Shown here in pieces: positions 8,368 through 16,028 of a DNA stretch of 41,239 nt. The stretch comes from JAYFRE01 sp034926235. GTDB lineage: Bacteria; Pseudomonadota; Alphaproteobacteria; Rhodospirillales; Magnetospirillaceae. Made by a program: the position numbers and the translations under genes. Position 1 is the stretch's first letter; the number at the start of each line of letters is the position of its first letter. The DNA is taken from the NCBI GenBank assembly GCA_034926235.1, contig JAYFRE010000092.1:1-41239 (forward strand). Direction: 5' to 3'. Under the pieces are notes generated by a model. That model did not search any database. It was not told the DNA's origin and was given only the letters and a program-made list of their open reading frames with translations.

Positions 8368-8441
8368 ACGAATCCCTTCATAGTGGCGAAATAAGAATCC
8401 GACGGGCGGCGAACGGTCGCCCGCGCCCAGAAGGAATCCGC

Positions 8442-9473
8442 ATGACCGTTATCGCCATCGTCCTTGCCGGCATCCTGATCATCGCCATCGCCGTCATCGC
8501 GCTGATGGTGACCTACGGCACCACGGCGTCTCCGCAGCCCTTCGCCCCCATCGGCTCTGCCATGGCCGAAGTTTCAACGCGCGATCTGCCGCCCTTGCAG
8601 CGCTTTACCGCCCGCGACGGCCAGGAACTGACCTATCGCGCCTATGAAACGGACGGCACGCGGGCCGCAATTCTGATTCACGGCCAGGCGATGGACGGCG
8701 TCACCCTGCACCGCGCCGCAGGGGCGTTGGCCAAAGCGGGTATGTCCGCCTTCGTTCCCACGATTCGGGGGCATGGCCAGGATGGACGGCCGGGCGATAT
8801 CGACTACGCCGGACAGCTTGACGACGATCTCGCGGATTTCCTTACCCATCTGCGCGAAACCCGTCCGGAAACGGATTTTTCCCTGGCCGGCCATTCCGCC
8901 GGCGGCGGATTTGTCATCCGCATCGCCCAAAGCGCCCTATCCGGCCTGTTCGAGCGATTCGTGCTGCTGGCGCCGATGCTGGATTCGGCTTCGCCCATTT
9001 TTCGGCCGGAAAGCGGTAAATGGGCGCGCCCCCATGTGCGGCGCATCGTCGGACTGATGTTGTTGGACGCGTTCGGCATCCACCGGTTTGAAGGATTGCC
9101 GATCCTGGCTTTCGGCGTTCCGGCCAAATCCTCGACGCATTTCGTGCCCAGCTATTCCTACCGCCTGCAAAAGAATTTTTCCGCGCCCGACGATTACGCG
9201 CGCAAGCTGGGCTCCATCCTTCAGCCCATCGCCCTGATCGCGGGCGAAAAAGACGAAATCCTGGTTTCCGACAGCTATGGATCGTTGCTGCTGCCCTACC
9301 GCTCCGACATCGCCATCCGCATCATCCCCAATGCCGGCCATATGGGCGTGGTCCTGGCTCCGGAAGCGCTGGCGACGCTGACCGAGACGCTTGGCGAAGG
9401 AAATCTGCCGGCAACCGGTCCGGTGGAATCCGAAACGCTTCAGGCGGAAGAAACCGAACCCGCCGGTTCCTGA
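8442..9473 (+). CDS. Membrane-anchored alpha/beta hydrolase
   Basis: A 343-residue serine hydrolase with one hydrophobic N-terminal segment (about residues 2-24), which suggests an inner-membrane anchor with the enzyme on the periplasmic side. The hydrolase fold starts near residue 55. The nucleophile elbow is GHSAGG with Ser152, the oxyanion region is LIHGQAMD near 78, the acid is probably the Asp in GEKDEIL, and the base is the His in NAGHMGVV. The closest general resemblance is to lysophospholipase/monoacylglycerol-lipase-like hydrolases; the substrate cannot be told from sequence. The C-terminal 30 residues are Glu-rich and unstructured-looking. It converges on gshB with only 18 bases between the stops. 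Confidence 0.82.
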   Translation: MTVIAIVLAGILIIAIAVIALMVTYGTTASPQPFAPIGSAMAEVSTRDLPPLQRFTARDGQELTYRAYETDGTRAAILIHGQAMDGVTLHRAAGALAKAGMSAFVPTIRGHGQDGRPGDIDYAGQLDDDLADFLTHLRETRPETDFSLAGHSAGGGFVIRIAQSALSGLFERFVLLAPMLDSASPIFRPESGKWARPHVRRIVGLMLLDAFGIHRFEGLPILAFGVPAKSSTHFVPSYSYRLQKNFSAPDDYARKLGSILQPIALIAGEKDEILVSDSYGSLLLPYRSDIAIRIIPNAGHMGVVLAPEALATLTETLGEGNLPATGPVESETLQAEETEPAGS

Positions 9474-9491
9474 CCGACCCGATGAAGGCGG

Positions 9492-10430
9492 TCAAAGCCG
9501 GGCTTCGATCGCGTTCCAGACAAGGGCCGCGAGATTGACGCCGTCGAAACGGTCGATCTCGCGGATACCGGTGGGGGAGGTGACGTTGATCTCGGTCAAA
9601 AAGCCGCCGATCACGTCGATGCCGACGAAAATCAGCCCGCGTTCCTTCAAGGTCGGGCCGATGGCGGCGCAAATCTCGCGTTCCCTTTCGGTCAGGACCG
9701 CCCGCTCCGGGCGTCCGCCGATATGCATGTTCGACCGGGCCTCGCCCTTGGCCGGCACACGGTTGACCGCGCCGGCCGGCTGGCCGTCGATCAGGATGAT
9801 GCGCTTGTCGCCCTGACGCACGTCGGGCAGGTAGCGCTGCACCATCAGCGGCTCGCGGCTCTGCTGACGAAACATCTCCAGCAGCGCGTTCAGATTGTCG
9901 TCCTCGGGCCGCAAATGAAAGACGCCCGCCCCGCCATTGCCGAACAACGGTTTGACGATGATATCCCCGTGATGCTGACGGAAACCGGCGATGCGCGCCG
10001 GATCTCCGGAAATCAGCGTCGGCGGCATCCATTCGGAAAAATGGGTCACCAGCAGCTTTTCGGGCGCGTTGCGCACGGCAGCGGGATCGTTGACCACCAG
10101 GGTCCGGGGATGGACATGTTCGAGAAGATGCGTGGCGGTGATATAGGCCAGATCAAAGGGCGGGTCCTGACGCATCAGCACGACATCGACGCTTTCCAGA
10201 TCGAGATCGAGCGCCTCACCCGTCAGATCGAGCCGGTCGGGCGCGGTCCCTACATCCAGCACACGCGCCCGCGCGCGTAAAGCGCCGTCCGCCAGGGACA
10301 AGTCCTGAGCCAGATAATGGAACAAGCGATATCCACGGCGCGACGCTTCCAGCGCCAGTGCGAACGTGCTGTCACCCGGCAGGTTGAGCGCGCTCACGGG
10401 GTCCATCTGTATGGCGACGGCACGAATCAT
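9492..10430 (-). CDS. gshB: Glutathione synthetase
   Basis: GshB ligates glycine to gamma-glutamylcysteine with ATP, the second step of glutathione synthesis in the cytoplasm. It has 312 residues, typical of the proteobacterial enzyme. MIRAVAIQMDPVSALNLPGDSTF is the expected N-terminus; the QDPPFD, KPLFGNGGAGVF (ATP-grasp) and VGIDVIGGFLTEINVTSPTG segments are family hallmarks. It is the last gene of a minus-strand run rsmI-yraN-BON lipoprotein-gshB, 32 bases after the BON gene. Confidence 0.96.
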   Translation of the reverse strand: MIRAVAIQMDPVSALNLPGDSTFALALEASRRGYRLFHYLAQDLSLADGALRARARVLDVGTAPDRLDLTGEALDLDLESVDVVLMRQDPPFDLAYITATHLLEHVHPRTLVVNDPAAVRNAPEKLLVTHFSEWMPPTLISGDPARIAGFRQHHGDIIVKPLFGNGGAGVFHLRPEDDNLNALLEMFRQQSREPLMVQRYLPDVRQGDKRIILIDGQPAGAVNRVPAKGEARSNMHIGGRPERAVLTEREREICAAIGPTLKERGLIFVGIDVIGGFLTEINVTSPTGIREIDRFDGVNLAALVWNAIEARL

Positions 10431-10462
10431 GATCGTTTCACTATCCCAACGATTAATGGGAA

Positions 10463-11059
10463 CTACGATCCCGCGCCGGACCGCTGCGGGGCACCCTTCA
10501 GCACCACATGGCTGACGACGCGCTTCACATTCCGGATATCGCGGGCATGGGCGATGACGCGGTCCAGTTCCGCCTGGTTCTGGGCAACACCCATCAGATA
10601 GACGATGCCATTAACCACTTCGACGCTGTAATTGACGTTCTTGACCTGGCCGTCGAACATCAGCCGTCCGCGCAGATCGGTAGCGATGATCACATCGCGG
10701 CTGTAGTCGGAAAAGCTGGAGCTGTTGGTAACCTGAATTTCGTCCAGCACCTCGCGCACGCCCGCCGCCTGCCAGGCCAACCGGACCGCATCGACCCGAT
10801 ATTCCGGCTTTTGCACCGCGCCGGTCAGCATCACCCGGCCCTCATGCACACGAAGATCGACCTCATGGAACATGGTCGCGTCGTGACGGAACCACAATTC
10901 ATTGATTTCGGCCCGGATCTTGAGATCGTCGGTAGCGCCTTCAACCCCGCGATCCTCGGTCGCGGCGACGCCGACGGTGGCGCCAGCGCCCAATACGACG
11001 GGTGCACAGGCGGACAAAAGGCTCAAGATCGGCAGGATGACGAAAAAGGGACGGAACAT
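10463..11059 (-). CDS. BON-domain outer-membrane lipoprotein (DolP-like)
   Basis: A 198-residue predicted lipoprotein. The signal peptide ends in the lipobox LLSAC (lipidated Cys at 18). Two BON domains follow, at about 45-110 (with LRVHEGRVMLTGAVQKPE) and 120-190 (with NYSVEVVNGIVYLMGVAQNQ). E. coli DolP (YraP) has the same build and supports outer-membrane integrity. E. coli also places dolP beside yraN and the lpoA-rsmI pair, as here, so a DolP-like role is a well-supported inference. The C-terminal tail after the second BON is short. Confidence 0.85.
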   Translation of the reverse strand: MFRPFFVILPILSLLSACAPVVLGAGATVGVAATEDRGVEGATDDLKIRAEINELWFRHDATMFHEVDLRVHEGRVMLTGAVQKPEYRVDAVRLAWQAAGVREVLDEIQVTNSSSFSDYSRDVIIATDLRGRLMFDGQVKNVNYSVEVVNGIVYLMGVAQNQAELDRVIAHARDIRNVKRVVSHVVLKGAPQRSGAGS

Positions 11060-11112
11060 GAGGGGCGTCTTCTTCCGGATAATGGGCAGATATGATCAGC
11101 CAGTGTAACGGC

Positions 11113-11496
11113 CTAATCCCCTTCGCGCCAAGCATCGATAAGGTGGCGGGGCCAGCGCCAAGGCCGGACCAGCATCACGTCGAAGCGCGGCTGGCTGCCG
11201 CCCAGTTCTGGATGCCGCGCCAGATACAAGAGCGCCGCGCGTTCCAGACGGGCGCGCTGCCGCCGACCAAGCGCGCGGGCTGCGTCGGCTTCGTCCGCGC
11301 GCGCCTTGACCTCGATAAAGGCCAGAATTGTTCCTTTGCGGGCGACGATATCGATCTCGCCCACGCCCGAACCGCGCCGACCGCGCAACCGCCGCTCCAG
11401 AATGGCGTACCCTTTGAGACGCAGCGCCAGAACGCACAGATTTTCGGCGGCGACCCCGCGCCGCATCGCGGCGTGACGGTCGCGGATGGCCCTCAT
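11113..11496 (-). CDS. yraN: UPF0102/YraN family endonuclease-like protein
   Basis: A 127-residue member of the YraN family, which has the PD-(D/E)XK nuclease fold and no settled function. The signature is the GVGEIDIVARKG block, then FIEVKAR, the usual D..E.K catalytic pattern; the N-terminal RRGVAAENLCVLALRLKGY segment is also typical. Its ATG overlaps the rsmI stop in an ATGA (11493-11496), so the two are translationally coupled. The order rsmI-yraN-dolP is conserved in distant proteobacteria. Confidence 0.9.
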   Translation of the reverse strand: MRAIRDRHAAMRRGVAAENLCVLALRLKGYAILERRLRGRRGSGVGEIDIVARKGTILAFIEVKARADEADAARALGRRQRARLERAALLYLARHPELGGSQPRFDVMLVRPWRWPRHLIDAWREGD

Positions 11497-12368
11497 CCCC
11501 CGCGTTTTCCAGCCAGAACCAGGGCCCGGGCATAAACCGCGCGGCGGGGATGTCCTTGGGCCGCGGCCACGGCGGCGGCGGCATCACGCGGCGACATCGT
11601 TTCCAGCGCCGTAGCCAAGGCCCGGTCGATATCTTCTTCGGTGGCGGGCGCTACCGGCGCAGGCGGGCCGACCACTACCGCCAATTCTCCTTTCGGCGGT
11701 CCCTTTTCCGCGTAATGGGCCGCCAGTTCCGCCAGGGTTCCGCGCCGGACTTCCTCGTGCAGCTTGGTCAACTCGCGCGCCACCGCCGCGTTCCGCTCTC
11801 CCAGAACGTCCTGCATATCCGCCAGAGAATCGGCCAGGCGCTGCGGCGATTCGTAGAAAATCAGCGTCGCCGGGATCGGGGCCAGTTCCTGAAGCTGACG
11901 TCGCCGCGCCTGGGTCCGGGCGGGCAGGAACCCTTCAAACAAGAACCGATGGCAGGGCAGGCCGGACAATTGCAATGCCACCAAGGCCGCCGCCGCACCG
12001 GGCAGCGACGTCACCGGCACCGATTCGGCCAGACAATCCTGGACCAAGCGGTAGCCGGGATCGGACAGAAGCGGCATGCCGGCATCCGACACCAGCGCCA
12101 CGACAGCTCCCGTCTTCAGCTTCGCCATCAAGGCGGGACGGACTTTTTCGGCATTGTGCTCGTGATAGGGAAACAGCGGCCGCGCCGGCAGCCCGAGCAA
12201 CGAAAGCAACCGTCCGGTGACGCGGCTGTCCTCGCAGGCGATCAGATCAGCCGACGCCAGGAGCGCCGCCCCTCTGGCGGTGATGTCGCCCAGATTGCCG
12301 ATCGGCGTGGCGACAAGATAAAGACCGGGAGCCGGTTTACTTCCTTCCGCCGCACCGCTAGGATTCAT
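11493..12368 (-). CDS. rsmI: 16S rRNA (cytidine-1402-2'-O)-methyltransferase
   Basis: RsmI methylates the 2'-O of C1402 in the 16S rRNA decoding centre with SAM. It is a tetrapyrrole-methylase-fold protein: LVATPIGNLGDIT at the N-terminus, CEDSRVTGRLL, SDAGMPLLSDPG and VTSLPGAAAALVAL are diagnostic. Starting at the ATG at 12368 gives 291 residues (E. coli 286), with GGAAG about ten bases upstream. Another in-frame ATG at 12401 would add 11 residues. It is the first gene of the minus-strand run. Its start lies about 32 bases from the divergent lpoA-like gene, so each promoter must lie at least partly inside the other gene. Confidence 0.95.
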   Translation of the reverse strand: MNPSGAAEGSKPAPGLYLVATPIGNLGDITARGAALLASADLIACEDSRVTGRLLSLLGLPARPLFPYHEHNAEKVRPALMAKLKTGAVVALVSDAGMPLLSDPGYRLVQDCLAESVPVTSLPGAAAALVALQLSGLPCHRFLFEGFLPARTQARRRQLQELAPIPATLIFYESPQRLADSLADMQDVLGERNAAVARELTKLHEEVRRGTLAELAAHYAEKGPPKGELAVVVGPPAPVAPATEEDIDRALATALETMSPRDAAAAVAAAQGHPRRAVYARALVLAGKRGG

Positions 12369-12400
12369 CGCATCCGATCTTCCGGCTGTGGAGCCTGCCA

Positions 12401-13657
12401 TTGCGCCGTTTTCCCCTTTCCGCGCCATCGTGCGCCCTGAAGCTGTTCGGGGCCTTGGCCCTGCTTGCCCTTGTCGGCGCATGCCAACAAGTACCACCGC
12501 AGCAAATCCAGGCCAAGCCGTCACAACCCATCACGGTCGCGCCGGCGCTGCCGCCCGCGCCATCGGGACCCGCGCCGGGGTCGTTCGAGGCGCTTTTCCC
12601 GCCCGCTTCCTCCCGCAGCGGCACCGCCGCCGTTCTGGTCCCGCTGACCGGGCCGCAGGCCGGATTGGGCGTAGCACTTCTCAACGCCGCCCAACTCGCC
12701 TTGTTTGAACTGGGCGACGACAGTTTCACCATGATGGCCTTTGACACGCGCGGCACGCCGGAAGGAGCCGCGCAGGCCGCGCAGCAGGCCCTGACGCGCC
12801 AGGCCGACATCGTCATCGGCCCGCTGCTGTCCGCCGAGGTCCGGGCCGCCGCCCAAGTCACACGCGCCGCCCATGTGCCCATGCTGGCCTTCACCACCGA
12901 TCGCGCCACCGCCGGCGACGGGGTCTATTTGGTCAGCTTCCTGCCCGGTCCCCAGGCGCTGACCGCCGTCAACCACGCCCGCGCGCTGGGTCATTCGCGC
13001 CTGGCCGTGCTGGCCCCCGACAATGATTACGGCCGGCTCATCGTCGAATTCCTGACCGCCAATCTGCCCGACGGCGCAGCCGGGATCGCATCCGCAACTT
13101 ATTACGATCCCACCACCCTGGATTGGAATGCGATCGCGGGCAAAGTGATGACGACCAAATCCGCCCAGCCGGGCGATCCCGGATTCGACGCGCTGCTGCT
13201 GCCCGATGATGGAGACAGGCTGCGCGCCCTGGCGGCGGCTTTGTCCTTCCAGGGGCTCGACCCCGCGCGGGACAAGATTCTGCGCACCATGCTTTGGCAG
13301 GGCCAACGCGTGGGCGCGGACCCGGCGCTGACCGGCGCTTGGTATGCGGCCCCGCCCGCCGCCGCACAGGAAGATTTCGAGCGGCGCTACACCCGCGCCT
13401 TCGGCGGACGCGCACCGCGCCTGGCCTCGCTCGGTTATGACGCCATGGCCCTGGCGGTGGTTCTGGCTCGCAAGAATCCGCGCGATTTTTCCGCTCCCGC
13501 CTTGACCAATCCTACCGGATTCCTAGGCGTGGACGGGTTGTTCCGGCTGCAATCCTCGGGCACGGTGGAACGCGGATACGCCGTCTTTGAAACCACGGCC
13601 GGCGGTATCGACCGCGAAGTCGCCCCCGCCCCGCAGACGTTCCCCGCCCTCTACTGA
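12401..13657 (+). CDS. LpoA-like penicillin-binding-protein activator lipoprotein
   Basis: A 418-residue predicted lipoprotein with lipobox LVGAC (Cys28), a short Pro/Gln-rich linker (about 29-70) and a periplasmic-binding-protein fold related to the leucine-binding type (about 75-400; AAVLVPLTGPQAGLG, DIVIGPLLSAEV, LAVLAPDNDYGR, LASLGYDAMALA). In E. coli LpoA, this kind of domain sits C-terminal to TPR repeats and activates PBP1A from the outer membrane. The TPR half is absent here, as in many alphaproteobacterial homologues. It starts at TTG 12401, with GGAG eight bases upstream and no better start before the signal peptide. Its position divergent from rsmI-yraN supports the assignment. Confidence 0.8.
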   Translation: MRRFPLSAPSCALKLFGALALLALVGACQQVPPQQIQAKPSQPITVAPALPPAPSGPAPGSFEALFPPASSRSGTAAVLVPLTGPQAGLGVALLNAAQLALFELGDDSFTMMAFDTRGTPEGAAQAAQQALTRQADIVIGPLLSAEVRAAAQVTRAAHVPMLAFTTDRATAGDGVYLVSFLPGPQALTAVNHARALGHSRLAVLAPDNDYGRLIVEFLTANLPDGAAGIASATYYDPTTLDWNAIAGKVMTTKSAQPGDPGFDALLLPDDGDRLRALAAALSFQGLDPARDKILRTMLWQGQRVGADPALTGAWYAAPPAAAQEDFERRYTRAFGGRAPRLASLGYDAMALAVVLARKNPRDFSAPALTNPTGFLGVDGLFRLQSSGTVERGYAVFETTAGGIDREVAPAPQTFPALY

Positions 13658-13671
13658 CATCCAGGCCGGAA

Positions 13672-13704
13672 CCCGCCGCGCCCTTAAGCCTCTTGCGCGG
13701 CGGG
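13672..13704 (+). other. Perfect inverted repeat after the lpoA-like gene
   Basis: CCCGCCGCGC (13672-13681) and GCGCGGCGGG (13695-13704) form a perfect 10-base-pair stem with a 13-base loop, 15 bases after the stop codon. No T-run follows, so it may mark or protect the transcript end rather than terminate strongly. Confidence 0.5.
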
Positions 13705-13759
13705 GAATCCGGGCTTAGGTGATGGGAAAACCGTCTGACAGAGGAATGAGACGACTGGG

Positions 13760-14653
13760 ATGAGTATAACGCGCACGGCTTTGCTGCTGGCGGCCCTGAC
13801 GGCCCTGTTCCTGGGCGCCGGCTATCTGATCGGCGGCAGGGGAGGCATGATCATCGCCCTGGGCATCGCAGCCGTAACCAACATCGTCGCCTATTGGAAT
13901 TCCGACCGCATGGTTTTGTCCATGTATGGCGCGCGCGAGGTCGACCGCCAGACCGCCCCGGAGTTTTACGGGCTGGTCGCGCGGCTGGCGGCCAATGCCG
14001 GTCTGCCGATGCCCCGCGTCTATGTCATCGATTCCCCTCAACCCAACGCCTTCGCCACCGGCCGCGATCCCCAGCATGCCGCCGTCGCCGCCACCTCCGG
14101 GCTTCTGTCCGCCATGAACCGGGACGAGGTCGAGGGTGTCATGGCCCATGAACTGGCCCATGTGAAGCACCGCGATACCCTGACCATGACCGTGACCGCG
14201 ACCATCGCCGGCGCGATCAGCATGCTCGCCAATCTCGCCATTTTCATGCCGTCCTCCCGCTCCGACGACGGGCGAGGGGCCCCCTTGGGCGGGCTGGGTA
14301 CGATTCTGGTGATGATCCTGGGGCCGATCGCAGCGATGCTGGTGCAGATGGCGATCTCGCGGTCGCGGGAATATGAAGCCGATGCCGAAGGCGCACGCAT
14401 CGCCGGGTCGCCTGACGGTCTCGCCGCCGCGCTGGAACGGCTGGGGGAGTTGTCCGGGCGAGTCGCCAATCCGGTGGCCGAGGCCAACCCCGCCACCGCG
14501 CATCTGTTCATCGTCAACCCCTTGCGCGGCGGTTCACCGCTATCCTCGCTCTTTTCGACCCATCCCGATCTGTCCGACCGTATCGCCCGGCTGCGGGCAA
14601 TGGCTCCGGGCCGTCCTTCGCGCACGAACCGGCGACGTGGACCCTGGGGATGA
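13760..14653 (+). CDS. htpX: Membrane zinc metalloprotease HtpX
   Basis: HtpX is an M48-family zinc protease of the inner membrane that takes part in membrane-protein quality control with FtsH. Of its 297 residues, about 5-47 form two N-terminal hydrophobic segments. The active site is HELAHVKH (His130, Glu131, His134) and the third zinc ligand lies in SREYEADAEGA. A hydrophobic region between them (about 143-200) is consistent with further membrane segments. The C-terminal SLFSTHPDLSDRIARL motif is typical. The gene overlaps rsmB in an ATGA, so the two are coupled. Confidence 0.94.
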   Translation: MSITRTALLLAALTALFLGAGYLIGGRGGMIIALGIAAVTNIVAYWNSDRMVLSMYGAREVDRQTAPEFYGLVARLAANAGLPMPRVYVIDSPQPNAFATGRDPQHAAVAATSGLLSAMNRDEVEGVMAHELAHVKHRDTLTMTVTATIAGAISMLANLAIFMPSSRSDDGRGAPLGGLGTILVMILGPIAAMLVQMAISRSREYEADAEGARIAGSPDGLAAALERLGELSGRVANPVAEANPATAHLFIVNPLRGGSPLSSLFSTHPDLSDRIARLRAMAPGRPSRTNRRRGPWG

Positions 14654-15951
14654 AAGAGGACGAATCCGGTCTCGACCGCGTTCAATTCGGCGGACGCGCC
14701 GCCGCTTTGGACACATTGGCCGCGGTGCTGCGCCGCCATGTCCCCTTAGATGATGCACTGACGGCGGACGGCTTATCCAGCCGCGACCGGGCATTCTGCC
14801 GCTTATTAAGCGCGGGAGTCCTGCGCCGCCTGGGCCAGATCGACACGCTTTTAGGCCTTTGCCTGACCCGTCCCCTGCCCAAGGCGGCGGGAGCGGTGAC
14901 CGACATCTTGCGGCTGGGCTGTTTCCAGCTTCTTTTCCTGGGCACCGCGCCGCACGCCGCCATCGACACCGCCGTGGAAATGACCGGCGCGCTGGATTTT
15001 TCAGGCTATCGCAAGCTGGTCAACGGGGTGCTGCGCCGTCTGTCGCGCGAGGGACAGGGATGGGTCGAGGCTCAGGATGCCCCCCGTCTCAACACACCCG
15101 ACTGGCTGTGGGATTCCTGGATGGCGGCTTACGGCGCAAAACAGTGCCGCGCCATCGCAGAGGCCCATCTGAACGAGGCCCCGCTCGATCTATCCATCCC
15201 GACCGACGCGTCCCTCTGGGCCGAAAGGCTGGACGGTGCGCTTTTGCCCACCGGCAGCGTCCGGCTGACCGGGGCGGGCGCGGTCACGGATCTACCGGGT
15301 TTCGCCGAAGGGGCCTGGTGGGTGCAAGACGCCGCCGCCGCCCTGCCGGCGCGGTTGTTCCCCAATGTCCGGGACGCAAAGGTTGCCGATCTGTGCGCGG
15401 CCCCCGGCGGCAAAACAGCGCAGCTCGCCGCTGCCGGCGCTCATGTCACCGCTTTCGACCGTTCAGCGAAACGTCTGGAACGGCTGAAGGCTAATCTTGA
15501 CCGCCTCGGCCTGAAGGCGGAAACCATCACCGCCGACGCCGCCTCTTATCGATCCGCCGAGCCGTTCGATGCCGTGCTGCTGGATGCGCCCTGTTCCGCT
15601 ACCGGCACCCTGCGCCGCCACCCCGACATCGCCCATCTGAAGGGACCGGTGGATGTCGGAAAACTGGCCCGCACGCAAGCCCGGCTGTTGAAGGCGGCCT
15701 GGGCGCTTCTGAAACCGGGCGGTGTGCTGGTCTATTGCACCTGTTCGCTGGAACCGCTTGAAGGCGAACGGCAGATCGATGAGCTGCTCGCGTCCGGCGC
15801 GCCCTTGCACCGGCTGCCGATCAAGGCCGAAGAGGTCGGGGGGCTGAACGAACTGGTTTCGCCTGCGGGCGATCTGCGCAGCCTTCCCTGCTATCTTTCC
15901 GAACAAGGCGGAATGGACGGCTTTTTCGCCGCCCGCCTGATCCGGGCTTAA
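14650..15951 (+). CDS. rsmB: RsmB-type 16S rRNA m5C methyltransferase
   Basis: This enzyme methylates a cytosine C5 in 16S rRNA (C967 in E. coli) with SAM. It has 433 residues. An N-terminal NusB-like RNA-binding domain (about 10-140, with DALTADGLSSRDRAFCRLL) is followed by the Rossmann methyltransferase domain. SAM motif I is DLCAAPGGKTAQL, and the two catalytic cysteines lie in DAPCSATGTLRRHPD and YCTCSLEPLEGE. In alphaproteobacteria the gene is often followed by a heparinase-family gene and purH; here carbamoyltransferase and rfb genes lie between. Confidence 0.93.
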   Translation: MKEDESGLDRVQFGGRAAALDTLAAVLRRHVPLDDALTADGLSSRDRAFCRLLSAGVLRRLGQIDTLLGLCLTRPLPKAAGAVTDILRLGCFQLLFLGTAPHAAIDTAVEMTGALDFSGYRKLVNGVLRRLSREGQGWVEAQDAPRLNTPDWLWDSWMAAYGAKQCRAIAEAHLNEAPLDLSIPTDASLWAERLDGALLPTGSVRLTGAGAVTDLPGFAEGAWWVQDAAAALPARLFPNVRDAKVADLCAAPGGKTAQLAAAGAHVTAFDRSAKRLERLKANLDRLGLKAETITADAASYRSAEPFDAVLLDAPCSATGTLRRHPDIAHLKGPVDVGKLARTQARLLKAAWALLKPGGVLVYCTCSLEPLEGERQIDELLASGAPLHRLPIKAEEVGGLNELVSPAGDLRSLPCYLSEQGGMDGFFAARLIRA

Positions 15952-15952
15952 A

Positions 15953-15974
15953 GCAGGGTGAGAGAGAACCCTGC
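15953..15974 (+). other. Hairpin after rsmB
   Basis: GCAGGGT (15953-15959) and ACCCTGC (15968-15974) form a perfect 7-base-pair stem two bases after the rsmB stop codon. There is no clear T-run. It may act together with the GC hairpin at 15980-15996 at this convergent gene end. Confidence 0.4.
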
Positions 15975-15979
15975 CATGC

Positions 15980-15996
15980 GGTCGGGCTGCCGCCCG
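15980..15996. repeat. Copy 1 of a 17-base GC hairpin repeat
   Basis: GGTCGGGCTGCCGCCCG occurs here and again, identical, at 27866-27882. It contains CGGGC/GCCCG around a TGCC loop. Both copies lie between two convergent genes, here rsmB and the carbamoyltransferase gene. Confidence 0.45.
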
Positions 15997-16028
15997 AACC
16001 CGCCCGGAGGCGCGGCCTCCGCCGCCGG

